Below, in pieces: positions 36,270 through 45,241 of a DNA stretch of 64,000 nucleotides. The translations under genes and the position numbers were made by a program. The first letter of the stretch is position 1, and each line of letters begins with the position of its first letter. Under the pieces are notes generated by a model, which worked only from the letters and a program-made list of their open reading frames with translations, did no database searches and was not told the DNA's origin. This DNA is from Bog-532 sp963742875 (GTDB lineage Bacteria > Actinomycetota > Actinomycetes > Streptosporangiales > Streptosporangiaceae), in contig CAVUNO010000015.1 in NCBI GenBank assembly GCA_963742875.1, positions 248,001 through 312,000 on the forward strand, read 5' to 3'.

Positions 36270-37412
36270 ATGACCCGGACGCATTCTGACCCAGCGGGCG
36301 CCGCGGATTCCGAACGCGAGGCCGGCGCCTCGCCCGGCGGCGTGCTGGGCAGCCGGCCGACTACGGCCGAGACCTTTCACGGCCGTAATCCCGACCGGGT
36401 GGCCACGTCGGCTATCTGCGAGCACAGCCCGACCAAGTGCCAGGCCCGCACGCGGCTCTACCGGGACGGAAACCTCGAGCTTGAGGGTTTCCCGGTGGCC
36501 GAGATCAGTGATCACCTGGCCGACGAGGCGGTCACCATCTGGCTCGACCTGCGCGACCCCGATCGCCACGACCTGGCGGTGCTGAGCGACGAATTCGGGC
36601 TGCACCCGCTGGCGGTCGAGGACGCCGTGCACGAGCACCAGCGCCCCAAGCTGGACCGCTACCGGAGCCACCTGTTCCTGACCGCCTACGGAGCGCGGCT
36701 GGACACCGGCACGGGTGAGCTGGCCACCAGCGAAATCGCCGCGTTCGTCACCCCACGCGCCCTGATCACGGTCCGCAAGGACGACGGCCTGGACATCGGC
36801 GCCGTCGTGGACCGCTGGGACGCCAGCCCCGACCTCGCCAAATTCGGCGTTGGCTACCTGCTGCACGGACTGCTGGACTACGTGGTGGACGGCCACTTCG
36901 AAGCGGTGCAGAGCCTGGACGACGCCGTCGAGGCGCTGGAAGACCAGCTGTTCGCCGACGTTCCGCAGGACCTGGCCGTGCAGCGGCGCAGCTTTGAGCT
37001 GCGCAAGAGCCTGGTGCTGCTGCGCCGGATCGTGATCCCGATGCGCGAGGTGGTGAACGCCCTCATGCGGCCCGACCTGCACGTCGTGAACGACGACCTG
37101 AGGCCCTACTATCACGACGTTTATGATCACGTGCTCCGCGCCGCCGAGTGGACGGACAGCCTGCGGGACCTGGTCACGAGCATCCTGGAGACGAACCTGA
37201 CCATCCAGGGCAACCGGTTGAACGTCATCACGAAGAAGGTGACCAGCTGGGCGGCCATCATCGCGGTCCCGACGTTCATCACCGGTTTCTACGGGATGAA
37301 CGTGCCCTATCCGGGCTTCAGCCAACCCGTTGGGCTGGCCGCTGCGCTCGCCATCATGGTCATCTCCGGGCTCGTGCTCTACTTCGTCTTCAAGCGCCGG
37401 GACTGGCTGTAA
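36270..37412 (+). CDS. corA: CorA-type magnesium/cobalt transporter
   Basis: 380 residues: a cytoplasmic alpha/beta domain ('AVTIWLDLRDPDRHDLAVLS', 'HPLAVEDAVHEHQRPKLDRY'), a long stalk helix, and two C-terminal membrane helices with the pore signature 'GFYGMNVPYPGF' (YGMN). It ends with the basic 'KRRDWL'. Homopentameric Mg2+/Co2+ channel by family knowledge. ATG chosen because GAGGAG lies at 36259-36264; the upstream extension is poor. Confidence 0.93.
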   Translation: MTRTHSDPAGAADSEREAGASPGGVLGSRPTTAETFHGRNPDRVATSAICEHSPTKCQARTRLYRDGNLELEGFPVAEISDHLADEAVTIWLDLRDPDRHDLAVLSDEFGLHPLAVEDAVHEHQRPKLDRYRSHLFLTAYGARLDTGTGELATSEIAAFVTPRALITVRKDDGLDIGAVVDRWDASPDLAKFGVGYLLHGLLDYVVDGHFEAVQSLDDAVEALEDQLFADVPQDLAVQRRSFELRKSLVLLRRIVIPMREVVNALMRPDLHVVNDDLRPYYHDVYDHVLRAAEWTDSLRDLVTSILETNLTIQGNRLNVITKKVTSWAAIIAVPTFITGFYGMNVPYPGFSQPVGLAAALAIMVISGLVLYFVFKRRDWL

Positions 37413-37437
37413 GCGGCAGCTCCGCCCCGCATCCGGC

Positions 37438-38490
37438 TCATTTCATGACTGCGGAGATAAAGTTCTCCACTAGGTCCCCGGACGTACTGCAATTATTTAT
37501 CCAGGATACCGTTGTGCGATCGAGGAGCCGCCGGTAGTGCCCTTCCTCACGCAACTTATCCTCTTCCGAGGTGAGAATCAGTGATCCATTAAAGAACGCC
37601 TCGTGATGGTGAATGGAAACCGTGTCACCCTCGCCACCCTCACCCTCGATCGCCCTCACTGCCGCACCCCTCTGCCCCGGCGGCAACCAGTCCGCAGGCT
37701 CGCGCACCACCACGGCCACCTGCTCGACTACCGTCCGCGCAGTGGTCCAAGCCTTCCCGTAGACACTATCCGGCATGACCAGCATCCGGGCCGCCTGGTC
37801 CCGATCGGAAAGATCACGCGAATGGGAGCCTGGCGGGGCGTTCGTGAAGAAGCCGGGCTGGAGGGCCAGCACGCTGCCCGACTTCATATGCAGCATCCTC
37901 TCCCCGGTGCTGACCAGATCCCCGGAGCTCAGCGAAATGGCACCCCAGTCGTCGTTCAGCACGGCCACTGAAAGCTCCGGATGCCGCAATAGCCCGGCCA
38001 CCAGCGTGGTCTTCCCCGCCCCGGAACTCCCCGTGATGACCACACCCCGCCGATCAGTCCCCGCTCCGACAGACAACGCGCATCCGTGCAGGAACACAAT
38101 GTCGTCCCCGCTCACCGCGGAACAGATGCCGCGCACGCACACCTTGACCAGCCGGTAGGAATCGAATCCGCACACCAGCATCGTCTTCTCGTCCCGTGAC
38201 CACCAGCGCGCCCCGTCCCATCCCCCATCGAGCCCGTAGCGGGACGCCGGCTTACCCAGCGCATAGAGCGTGGCGTCCGGTTCCTGACGCGGCGCGGCCG
38301 GAGCCCAGTTCGCCCCGAACATGCCACTGAGCTGGGGGCTATCGGAAACGAAGGCGACAACTATCTGGCCGCCAGGCACGCGGATCGACGCGAGCACCCG
38401 ATAGGGCAGCCACATACCGGCTATGACGCCCTGAAGGCCGGCCCTGGGCTCGCGGACCGGCAAGAGCGCGTCGTAGTAGCTGACAACCAT
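37438..38490 (-). CDS. HPr kinase/phosphorylase-like P-loop protein (orphan)
   Basis: About 350 residues. The N-terminal half is not recognisable. The C-terminal half matches HprK-like kinases: 'DDIVFLHGCALSVGAG', P-loop 'GVVITGSSGAGKTTLVAGLL' and 'SVAVLNDDWGAISLSS', with a likely catalytic His/Asp region. Canonical HprK modifies HPr at Ser; shorter relatives occur in peptide-biosynthesis loci with other substrates. No HPr, PTS or RiPP genes are adjacent, so its substrate is open. Start ambiguous (38490 or 38529). Confidence 0.72.
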   Translation of the reverse strand: MVVSYYDALLPVREPRAGLQGVIAGMWLPYRVLASIRVPGGQIVVAFVSDSPQLSGMFGANWAPAAPRQEPDATLYALGKPASRYGLDGGWDGARWWSRDEKTMLVCGFDSYRLVKVCVRGICSAVSGDDIVFLHGCALSVGAGTDRRGVVITGSSGAGKTTLVAGLLRHPELSVAVLNDDWGAISLSSGDLVSTGERMLHMKSGSVLALQPGFFTNAPPGSHSRDLSDRDQAARMLVMPDSVYGKAWTTARTVVEQVAVVVREPADWLPPGQRGAAVRAIEGEGGEGDTVSIHHHEAFFNGSLILTSEEDKLREEGHYRRLLDRTTVSWINNCSTSGDLVENFISAVMK

Positions 38491-38768
38491 CTCATCGCAC
38501 TCCTCGCGCACAGCATTCGCGCACAGCATTCGCGACCGGTCGCCGGCAGGGCAGCGACGTTCAGCAGCCCTCCCCGGGCCTTTGGTCCTCCCGGCCGCAA
38601 GCCGAACGACCCGCGCCGGGCGCGGCCATCGGCGGCGGCCACCGCCGGCCGGAGCGACGCGCCACCGCGGGCAGGAGCTGCACGCCGCCGGTGGCTGAAG
38701 CTACTAGCCTGGCGGCATTTCAGATAGTAATCAGAAGCGTTCTGTCCGTCCATGGAAGGTCCGGGGGT

Positions 38769-39290
38769 ATGACGATTTACCAGCACGTACGACATCCGCG
38801 CATCGCCTCGCGGCTCGCCGAGCGCCCCGTAAAGGTCGCTGACCTGCTCCCACACGGAACGGCGATCAACCGGTTCAACACCCGTGTGGCGCTCTTGGTC
38901 ACGAAGGCGGTCGGCAGCATGTGGTGTGCCTACGCCTTCGCCCTGTTCGACTTGATCAGCCTCCCCGATGCGATCCGGGCCGGCACGGCGGCGATCGTGT
39001 CCTGGGTGGCACAGACCTTCTTGCAGCTGGTGCTGCTGTCGGTCATCATGGTCGGGCAGAACGTGCAGGCCGCCGCGGCGGACAAGCGCTCGGAGGCGAC
39101 ATTCCACGACGCGAGCGCGACCCTGCACGAGGTGGCGCATGTGCAAGGCCATCTCGCCGCGCAGGACGTCCTGCTGACCCGGATCGCCGAGAAGATCGGC
39201 CTGGACCCGGTACCCATCATCGACACCGCGCCCGATGAGGAAAAAGCAGCGCAGGAAGAGGAGAAGGCAGCGCAGGGAGTGCGAGACTGA
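38769..39290 (+). CDS. DUF1003-like membrane protein
   Basis: 173 residues. N-terminal 'RHPRIASRLAERPVKVADLL' precedes two membrane helices ('GSMWCAYAFALFDLISLPDA', 'WVAQTFLQLVLLSVIMVGQN'), then a helical tail with heptad-like 'EVAHVQGHLAAQDVLLTRIA'. This order, with 'VGQNVQAAAADKR' after helix 2, resembles DUF1003. The C-terminal end has EEKAAQ repeats. Function unknown. Confidence 0.68.
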   Translation: MTIYQHVRHPRIASRLAERPVKVADLLPHGTAINRFNTRVALLVTKAVGSMWCAYAFALFDLISLPDAIRAGTAAIVSWVAQTFLQLVLLSVIMVGQNVQAAAADKRSEATFHDASATLHEVAHVQGHLAAQDVLLTRIAEKIGLDPVPIIDTAPDEEKAAQEEEKAAQGVRD

Positions 39291-39351
39291 CGGGCACCTA
39301 GCAGGCGCGCGCTCCCCCACGATGGCCCCGCTGCGCCGGGGCCGTTAGCCT

Positions 39352-40812
39352 GTGCGGGTGAACGCCTCCAATGACGGGGCCGGGCCGGGGGCTCCTGCCC
39401 GGCCGCGGGGTACGGCCAGGCCGGGCGAGGGCTCCCGGCCTGGGCAGGCGCTTCAGCAGCCCGAGTGGCCTGACCCCGATCGGCTCGCAGCAGTAATGCG
39501 CAGCCTGGAACGGCTGCCACCGCTGGTGTCGGCCCGCGAATGCGACCAGCTGAAGGCTCGGCTGGCCTCGGTGGCGCGTGGTGAGGCGTTCCTCCTCCAG
39601 GGCGGGGACTGCGCGGAGACGTTCGCCGGCACAACCGCGGACAGCATCCGCGGAAAGCTCAGGACCCTGCTGCAGATGTCGGTGGTACTGACCTACGCCG
39701 CCAGCGTGCCGGTGGTCAAGGTTGGCCGGATGGCGGGCCAGTTCGGCAAGCCCCGGTCAGCGGCGGCCGAGGCCAGGAACGGCGTGGAGCTTCCCGTCTA
39801 CCGGGGCGATGCGGTCAACGCGACCGAGTTCACGGCCGCGGCCCGGACGCCGGACCCTGGCCGGCTGCTCGATGCCTACCACTGCTCGGCGGTCACCCTG
39901 AACCTGTGCCGGGCCTTCGCCAGCGGCGGGTACGCCGACCTTGGCCAGGTGCACGCCTGGAATCAGGACTTCGTGGCCCGCAGCCCGGCCGGGCAACGGT
40001 ATGAGCAGCTGGCCCGGGAGATCGACCGGGCCATCGCATTCATGCACGCCTGCGGGGCCGACCCGGAAGAGTTCCGCGCCGTGGAGTTCTATTCCAGCCA
40101 CGAGGCCCTGCTGCTTGACTATGAGCGGGCGCTGACCAGCACCGACTCGCGGACCGGGCTTTCCTACGACCTGTCGGCCCACCTGCTGTGGATCGGGGAG
40201 CGCACCCGCGCCCTCGACGGCGCTCATATCGAGTTCGCGCGCCAGATCCGCAATCCGGTCGCGGTCAAGATCGGCCCGGCGGTCACGGCGCCGGACGTGC
40301 TCGCGCTGGCCGACGTGCTCGACCCCGGCCGCGAACCTGGCCGGCTGACCCTGGTCACGCGGATGGGCGCGGGCCGGGTGCGCGACGTCCTGCCGCCGCT
40401 GGTCGAGAAGGTGGCGGCCAGCGGCGCCGTGGTGGCATGGGTATGCGACCCGATGCACGGCAACACCATCGAGGCAAGCGGGCACAAGACCCGCCACTTC
40501 GATGACGTGCTGGACGAGGTCACGGGGTTCTTCGAGGTGCACCGCGCGCTGGGCACCCATCCGGGCGGCATCCACATCGAGTTCACCGGCGACGACGTCA
40601 CCGAATGCATGGGCGGCGGGCAGCACATCGCGGAAAGCGACCTGCGCCGCCGGTACGAGACCGCCTGTGACCCTCGGCTCAACCGCAGCCAGTCCCTCGA
40701 CCTGGCCTTTCTTGTCGCCGATATGTACCGTCAGCACACCCGCACGGAGCACACAGCGCCCGGCGCGGCGAAGACTCAGACGGGGCGGGGCGGCCGCCCT
40801 ATTATTGGATGA
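39352..40812 (+). CDS. aroG: Class II 3-deoxy-7-phosphoheptulonate (DAHP) synthase
   Basis: First step of aromatic amino-acid synthesis: PEP plus erythrose-4-phosphate gives DAHP. 486 residues, class II type: 'EAFLLQGGDCAETFAG' (metal-binding Cys), 'VPVVKVGRMAGQFGKPRS' (PEP/E4P site), 'EFYSSHEALLLDYERAL', 'VAVKIGPAVTAPDVL' and 'WVCDPMHGNTIEASG' (metal His), with Glu in 'GGIHIEFTGDDVTE'. GTG start; in-frame GTG at 39358 is an alternative. Feedback control by aromatic amino acids and a chorismate mutase partner is known for the actinobacterial class. Confidence 0.94.
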   Translation: MRVNASNDGAGPGAPARPRGTARPGEGSRPGQALQQPEWPDPDRLAAVMRSLERLPPLVSARECDQLKARLASVARGEAFLLQGGDCAETFAGTTADSIRGKLRTLLQMSVVLTYAASVPVVKVGRMAGQFGKPRSAAAEARNGVELPVYRGDAVNATEFTAAARTPDPGRLLDAYHCSAVTLNLCRAFASGGYADLGQVHAWNQDFVARSPAGQRYEQLAREIDRAIAFMHACGADPEEFRAVEFYSSHEALLLDYERALTSTDSRTGLSYDLSAHLLWIGERTRALDGAHIEFARQIRNPVAVKIGPAVTAPDVLALADVLDPGREPGRLTLVTRMGAGRVRDVLPPLVEKVAASGAVVAWVCDPMHGNTIEASGHKTRHFDDVLDEVTGFFEVHRALGTHPGGIHIEFTGDDVTECMGGGQHIAESDLRRRYETACDPRLNRSQSLDLAFLVADMYRQHTRTEHTAPGAAKTQTGRGGRPIIG

Positions 40813-41167
40813 TCAATTCCCGAAATATATTGCTAGTTTAATTCTTCAGAAGTAGCGTGGGAACCGAACCCGATCGCCTCGAACATCGCCGTCAGGAAGC
40901 AGCACGCCTGATCCCGCTGCGACGGCCGAATGCGGTCTTGATGAGAACAAACTCGCGGTGAATGGGTGCGCGCCGTACACAGTCCGGCTGCCCTGCGGCG
41001 CTTAGCCTGTCTTTCGTTCCATTCGCCGCGGTGGATCGCGCTCAATCAGGTCCCTTCACCAGGGGCATTCGGGAAGGCCGGTGCGTTCGCTCAGCCGATC
41101 TCCAGATGACCTTCGTACGCTGGCTGCGGAAACATGATCACAGCAGTGGAACAGGAAGGCTGGAACC
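40813..41167. other. Intergenic region with a low-GC stretch
   Basis: 355 bp. The first 50 bp are unusually AT-rich. On the minus strand a short gene-like C-terminus ('CCFLTAMFEAIGFGSHATSE', stop at 40833-40835) can be read but no start or family supports it. The rest shows nothing definite. Confidence 0.4.
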
Positions 41168-42376
41168 GTGCCGGCGAACGAGACGGTGTTGTACCGGGGC
41201 GCGAGATTTGAGCTCGGGCGGGGGCCCGGCTTCTACGGCATCTGGCCTGCGGGGGCGCCGCGGCCACCGTCGATCGAGTGGTGGCCGGAGACTCCCGAGG
41301 GGTGGCAGGGCGCGTGGTCCCGGTTCACGGGGCTCGAGACGCCCGCCACGTTCACCGCGGTCAGTTCGCCCGCCACGTTCGCCGCGGTCAGTTCGCCCGC
41401 CACGATGGCCCCCATCGGTCCGGCCGACCCGCCCAGCACGGCCGTGACCATCCCGCGGACCCGCGCGGTCGTCGCGGCGGCGCTGCTCGCCGTCGGCGTC
41501 GGCTGCGGGATCGCCGGGCTCTTCCCGGGCTATCTCGGGGGCGCGAGCCTGGCCCAGCAGCCGGCCCAGCTCGTGACTCACGCGATCTTCCTCGCCGTCT
41601 GGACCGCGAGCGCCCTGCTCATCCTGCGCGGCGGCGCCCTGGTGCGGGTAGCAGCGCTCCTCGGGCTCGGGACGAGCATCGTCACGTTCGGCCTTTTCTT
41701 CGCCGACGCGGGTACGGCGATCGCCGGAGGAGCACACGTCATGGGGGCGGGCCTCGTGCTCGGGCTCATCGGCTGGCTCGCGTGCGCGGCCGGGTCCGCG
41801 ACGGCGGTCCGGTTCCGCCGGTCCGAGTTGCTGGGCAGGCGAGACGGACGTGACCGGGGCCGGATCGTGACGCTGGGGGTCGCCACGGCCGCTGCGCTCG
41901 GCACGGCGGCCGCGTTCGCGCCCTCGTGGGACAGCTACACCTTGCGGACCGCGGGCGGGGCAGCCCAGTCCCTGACGGCCGGTAACGCCTTCGCCAACCC
42001 GGCCCCGGTGATCGCCGGGAACGTCGCCGTCATGGTCGCGCTCGTCGTGGTGGTCGCCGCGGCCGCATGGTGGCGGCCCGTTCGCCTGGGCGCGGTCCTG
42101 CTCGCCGGCGCGCTCATCCCGATGGCGGCGGAGGCGGTCTCGGCGCTGGTCCAGCTCGGCGAGGCCACCTCTCCGGTGCAGTTCGGGATCTCGCCTGCGC
42201 AGGCCGCGCAGGCGAGGCTGACGATCAGCTCAGGGCTCACGCCGGTGTTCTGGATCTACTGCGCCTTCGTGCTCGCGCTGGCCGCGACGTGCGCATGGAT
42301 GGCTTTCCGGCCGCGCCGGGCCGCCCCGGCCGCGGACCGCGCTCCAGTGGGCCCGCTCAGCCCTTCCCTGGGTTAA
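41168..42376 (+). CDS. Polytopic membrane protein of unknown function
   Basis: 402 residues. The cytoplasmic start is 'MPANETVLYRGARFELGRGP' and contains 'SPATF(T/A)AVS' repeated from a 27-nt duplication (41340-41402). About eight to nine membrane spans follow ('VAAALLAVGVGCGIAGLF', 'AVWTASALLILRGGALVRVA', 'VIAGNVAVMVALVVVVAAAA'). No motif ties it to a transporter family. Its stop overlaps the end of the convergent oxidase fragment by about 20 bp. Confidence 0.75.
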   Translation: MPANETVLYRGARFELGRGPGFYGIWPAGAPRPPSIEWWPETPEGWQGAWSRFTGLETPATFTAVSSPATFAAVSSPATMAPIGPADPPSTAVTIPRTRAVVAAALLAVGVGCGIAGLFPGYLGGASLAQQPAQLVTHAIFLAVWTASALLILRGGALVRVAALLGLGTSIVTFGLFFADAGTAIAGGAHVMGAGLVLGLIGWLACAAGSATAVRFRRSELLGRRDGRDRGRIVTLGVATAAALGTAAAFAPSWDSYTLRTAGGAAQSLTAGNAFANPAPVIAGNVAVMVALVVVVAAAAWWRPVRLGAVLLAGALIPMAAEAVSALVQLGEATSPVQFGISPAQAAQARLTISSGLTPVFWIYCAFVLALAATCAWMAFRPRRAAPAADRAPVGPLSPSLG

Positions 42377-42830
42377 AGATGCCGAGCGGGTCGAGCGCAC
42401 GGCGCACCCCCGACTGCAGGGCCAGGGCACCCGGGTCGAGTTCCCGGTGCATGCCGTCGCGCTTGAGCAGCCCGACGCCGTGCTCCCCGGTGACGGTGCC
42501 GCCGAACGCGATCGCCGCGTCGAGGATCTCGTCGAACGCGGCCTGGGCGGCGGCCCGGGCCGCCTCGTCGCCGGGGGGCGTGATGATCAGCGGGTGCAGG
42601 TTCCCGTCCCCCGCGTGAGCGATCGTGGCGATCTGCACGCTGTACCGCGTCCCGATCGCGCTGACCTGCTCCAGCATGGCCGGGAGCGTCGACCGGGGGA
42701 CGCAGACGTCCTCGGTGAGGACCGGGCCGAGCCGTTCGAGCGCCGGGTACGCCAGCCGCCGGGCGTCGAACAGCGCCTCGGCCTCGGCGTCGTTGGTCGA
42801 CTGCTCGACCCATAGCGGCTCCCTGCCCGC
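42357..42830 (-). pseudogene. FAD-linked oxidase (GlcD-type) C-terminal fragment
   Basis: The last 157 residues of a glycolate-oxidase/D-lactate-dehydrogenase family protein: 'LFDARRLAYPALERLGPVLT', 'TEDVCVPRSTLPAMLEQV', 'IATIAHAGDGNLHPLI' and 'GEHGVGLLKRDG', ending 'DPLGIFNPGKG'. The FAD-binding domain is missing. The fragment begins directly after the TGA of the acyl-CoA dehydrogenase gene and in the same frame, so it looks like a deletion junction. An ATG at 42677 could only give a 106-residue piece. Confidence 0.8.
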
Positions 42831-44021
42831 TCAGGCGCCGGGCAGATCGGCCAGGCGCGCGAGGGAGGCCCGGTGGGCATCGGACGTGCCGAAGGCGATC
42901 GACGCCGCCTTGGCCCGCTTCAGGTACAGGTGTGCCGGGTGCTCCCAGGTGAACCCGATCCCGCCGTGCATCTGCACGCACTCCTCGGCGGCGCGAACGG
43001 CCAGGTCGCCGCAGTAGGACTTGGCCAGCGCGACGGCGAGAGGCGCGTCATTGTCTCTGTCGGCCAGGCAGCCCGCCGCGTAGCGGGCCACGGCCCGCGC
43101 CTGGGTCAGCCCGACCCACAGGTCGGCCAGCCGGTGCTTCAGGCCCTGGAACGACCCGACCGGGCGGGCGAACTGCCGCCGCTCCTTCACGTACGCGACG
43201 GTCATCTCCAGGCATTTCTCGGCCATACCGAGCTGCTCGGAGGCGATCGCGGCCGCCCCGGCGATCGCGGCCGCCGCCAGTGCCTGGTTGGCCTCCGCGC
43301 CGGGGACCACCGGCCGGGCCGGGGCGTCCGCGAACTCGATGTCACAGAGCTGGCGGGTCATGTCCAGCGAGACGACGGGGGTGCGCCGCACGCCCTCGGC
43401 GTCCGCGCCGACCACGAACAGACCGTGCGGCACGGCGTCGGCCGGCACGACCAGCAGGTCGGCGGACAGCGCGTCGGCCACGCCCCGGACCCGGCCGCGC
43501 AGCCGGGTGAGGCCGGCCCGGCCGTCGCTGGACTTCGGCCCGGAGACGCGCACGGTCAGCGGGAACGCCGCGGCCGGCTCGGTTTCAAAGCCGATGGCCA
43601 CGGCCGCCGTGACGTCGCCGCGCGCGAGTTCACGGACGGTAGCGTCATCGCCGGCGGCCAGCAGCGCGGTCGTCGCGACCACGGCGCTGCCAAGGTAGGG
43701 TACCGGCGCCACGGCCCGGCCCAGTTCCTCGGCAACGGTGGCCGCCTCGCGGAACGAGGCCCCGGCGCCGTCCTGCTCCTCCGGGACGAGCAGCCCGGCG
43801 CAGCCCAGGTCGGCGGCGATCGTCTTCCACAGGCCGGAGTCGTAGGGCTCCGTCTCGCCGGGGCCGATGCCGCCGAGCCGGCCCAGCAGGTCCTCGGGCC
43901 GGCACCGCGAACCCAGCAGGGAACGAAGGCTCCCGGCCAAGTCCCGTTCGGCTTCGCTGTAGAGCAGATCAGGGGTGCGCTGGCCAGGTTCGCCCGCGGC
44001 CTCAGCCTCGGCGATGCTCAT
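42831..44021 (-). CDS. Acyl-CoA dehydrogenase (second of pair)
   Basis: A FAD enzyme, about 396 residues. 'LGCAGLLVPEEQDGAGASFR' gives the N-terminal helical domain. The C-terminal domain has 'SEQLGMAEKCLEMTVAYVKE', 'RRQFARPVGSFQGLKHRLAD' and 'CVQMHGGIGFTWEHPAHLYL'. ATG overlaps the upstream stop (ATGA), GGAAGGA 10 nt before it. Adjacent ACAD pairs of this kind often form alpha2beta2 heteromers in actinobacterial steroid or side-chain degradation; that is inference. A clear catalytic Glu is not obvious in this member. Confidence 0.88.
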   Translation of the reverse strand: MSIAEAEAAGEPGQRTPDLLYSEAERDLAGSLRSLLGSRCRPEDLLGRLGGIGPGETEPYDSGLWKTIAADLGCAGLLVPEEQDGAGASFREAATVAEELGRAVAPVPYLGSAVVATTALLAAGDDATVRELARGDVTAAVAIGFETEPAAAFPLTVRVSGPKSSDGRAGLTRLRGRVRGVADALSADLLVVPADAVPHGLFVVGADAEGVRRTPVVSLDMTRQLCDIEFADAPARPVVPGAEANQALAAAAIAGAAAIASEQLGMAEKCLEMTVAYVKERRQFARPVGSFQGLKHRLADLWVGLTQARAVARYAAGCLADRDNDAPLAVALAKSYCGDLAVRAAEECVQMHGGIGFTWEHPAHLYLKRAKAASIAFGTSDAHRASLARLADLPGA

Positions 44022-45241
44022 CGCGGCAGGTCCTTCCATGGGACGTCCTTGTCCACCCGCTGCTCAGGCGGCAGCCCGAGTACGCGTTCAGCGACGATGT
44101 TGCGCAGGATCTCCGAGGTGCCGCCCTCGATCGAATTGGCCTTGGCCCGCAGGTAGCGGTAGCCGGGGCCGCGGCCGAAGAAGTCCGCGTGGGCGGGCCG
44201 GCGCATGGTCCAGTCGTCGTAGCGCAGACCGTCGGCCCCGGCCAGCTCGACTTCGAATCCGGAGATCTCCTGGTTGAGGCGGGCGAAGACGATCTTCGCG
44301 GCGGAGCCTTCCGGCCCAGGCTGGCCCACGGCGAGCTGCTGGCGCATCCGCAGCCCCGCCAGCCGGGCGATCTCCGCCTCGGCCCACAGCCGCAGCAGCC
44401 GGTCGTGCAGACCGGGGGTGCGCTGTTCGGGGTGGTCCCGCCAGGCCCGGGCGGCCCCGCCGATCATGCCGCCCTCACGCGGCATCGACATCCCGCCGAT
44501 GGCGACGCGCTCGTTCATCAGCGTGCCCTGGGCGACCTTCCAGCCGTCCCCGACCTCGCCGATCCGGTCCGCGTCGGGGATGCGCACATCGGTGAGGAAG
44601 ACTTCGTTGAACTCGGCCTCACCGGTGAGCTGGCGCAGCGGGCGGACCTCCACCCCGGGGGCGGTCATGTCGCAGGCGAAATAACTGAGGCCGCGATGCT
44701 TCGGCACGTCGGGGTCGGTCCGGGCGACCAGGATGGCCCAGCGGGCCTGATGCGCCAGGGAGGTCCACACCTTCTGCCCGGAGACGATCCAATCCCCGTC
44801 CGGGTCCTTGCCTGAGTCCTCGCCCGGGTCGCGGACGGCGCGGGTCGCGAGAGAGGCGAGGTCACTTCCGGCAGCTGGCTCGCTGAACAGCTGGCACCAG
44901 ATCTCCTCCCCCGTCCACAGCGGCCGCAGCCAGCGCTCACGCTGCGCGTCCGAACCGAACGCGAGGATGGTCGGGGCCGCCATGCCGAGCCCGATGGCGT
45001 TGCTGCCCGGGTCGTTGTCGGGCGCGCCGGCCGCCGCGAACTCCGCGTCCGCGACGGGCTGCAGCGCCCGGGGTGCGCCCAGCCCGCCGAGGCCGACCGG
45101 GTAGTGCACCCAGGCCAGCCCGGCGTCGAAGCGTGCCTGCAGGAAATCCATCCGGGGCGTGGCAACCGGGTCGCGCACGGCCAGGAACTGATGAACCCGG
45201 TCGCGGATGCCGACGGCGGTAAACTCAGCACCGGTTAGCAC
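44018..45241 (-). CDS. Acyl-CoA dehydrogenase (first of pair)
   Basis: 407 residues. 'LAWVHYPVGLGGLGAPRAL', the FAD-binding 'QLFSEPAAGSDLASLATRAV', 'GDWIVSGQKVWTSLAHQARW', 'LNQEISGFEVELAG' and 'AKANSIEGGTSEILRNIVAE' are typical of the family. It oxidises an acyl-CoA to the 2-enoyl-CoA and passes electrons to ETF. Its GTG start overlaps the SDR stop by 7 nt and its stop overlaps the next ATG, giving a tightly coupled SDR-ACAD-ACAD operon. Confidence 0.93.
   Translation of the reverse strand: MLTGAEFTAVGIRDRVHQFLAVRDPVATPRMDFLQARFDAGLAWVHYPVGLGGLGAPRALQPVADAEFAAAGAPDNDPGSNAIGLGMAAPTILAFGSDAQRERWLRPLWTGEEIWCQLFSEPAAGSDLASLATRAVRDPGEDSGKDPDGDWIVSGQKVWTSLAHQARWAILVARTDPDVPKHRGLSYFACDMTAPGVEVRPLRQLTGEAEFNEVFLTDVRIPDADRIGEVGDGWKVAQGTLMNERVAIGGMSMPREGGMIGGAARAWRDHPEQRTPGLHDRLLRLWAEAEIARLAGLRMRQQLAVGQPGPEGSAAKIVFARLNQEISGFEVELAGADGLRYDDWTMRRPAHADFFGRGPGYRYLRAKANSIEGGTSEILRNIVAERVLGLPPEQRVDKDVPWKDLPR

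Noticed and set aside
42373..42981. Minus-strand 202-residue frame across the acyl-CoA dehydrogenase/oxidase junction
   Set aside because: It is a shadow frame; the two real families are read in one other frame separated by a TGA.
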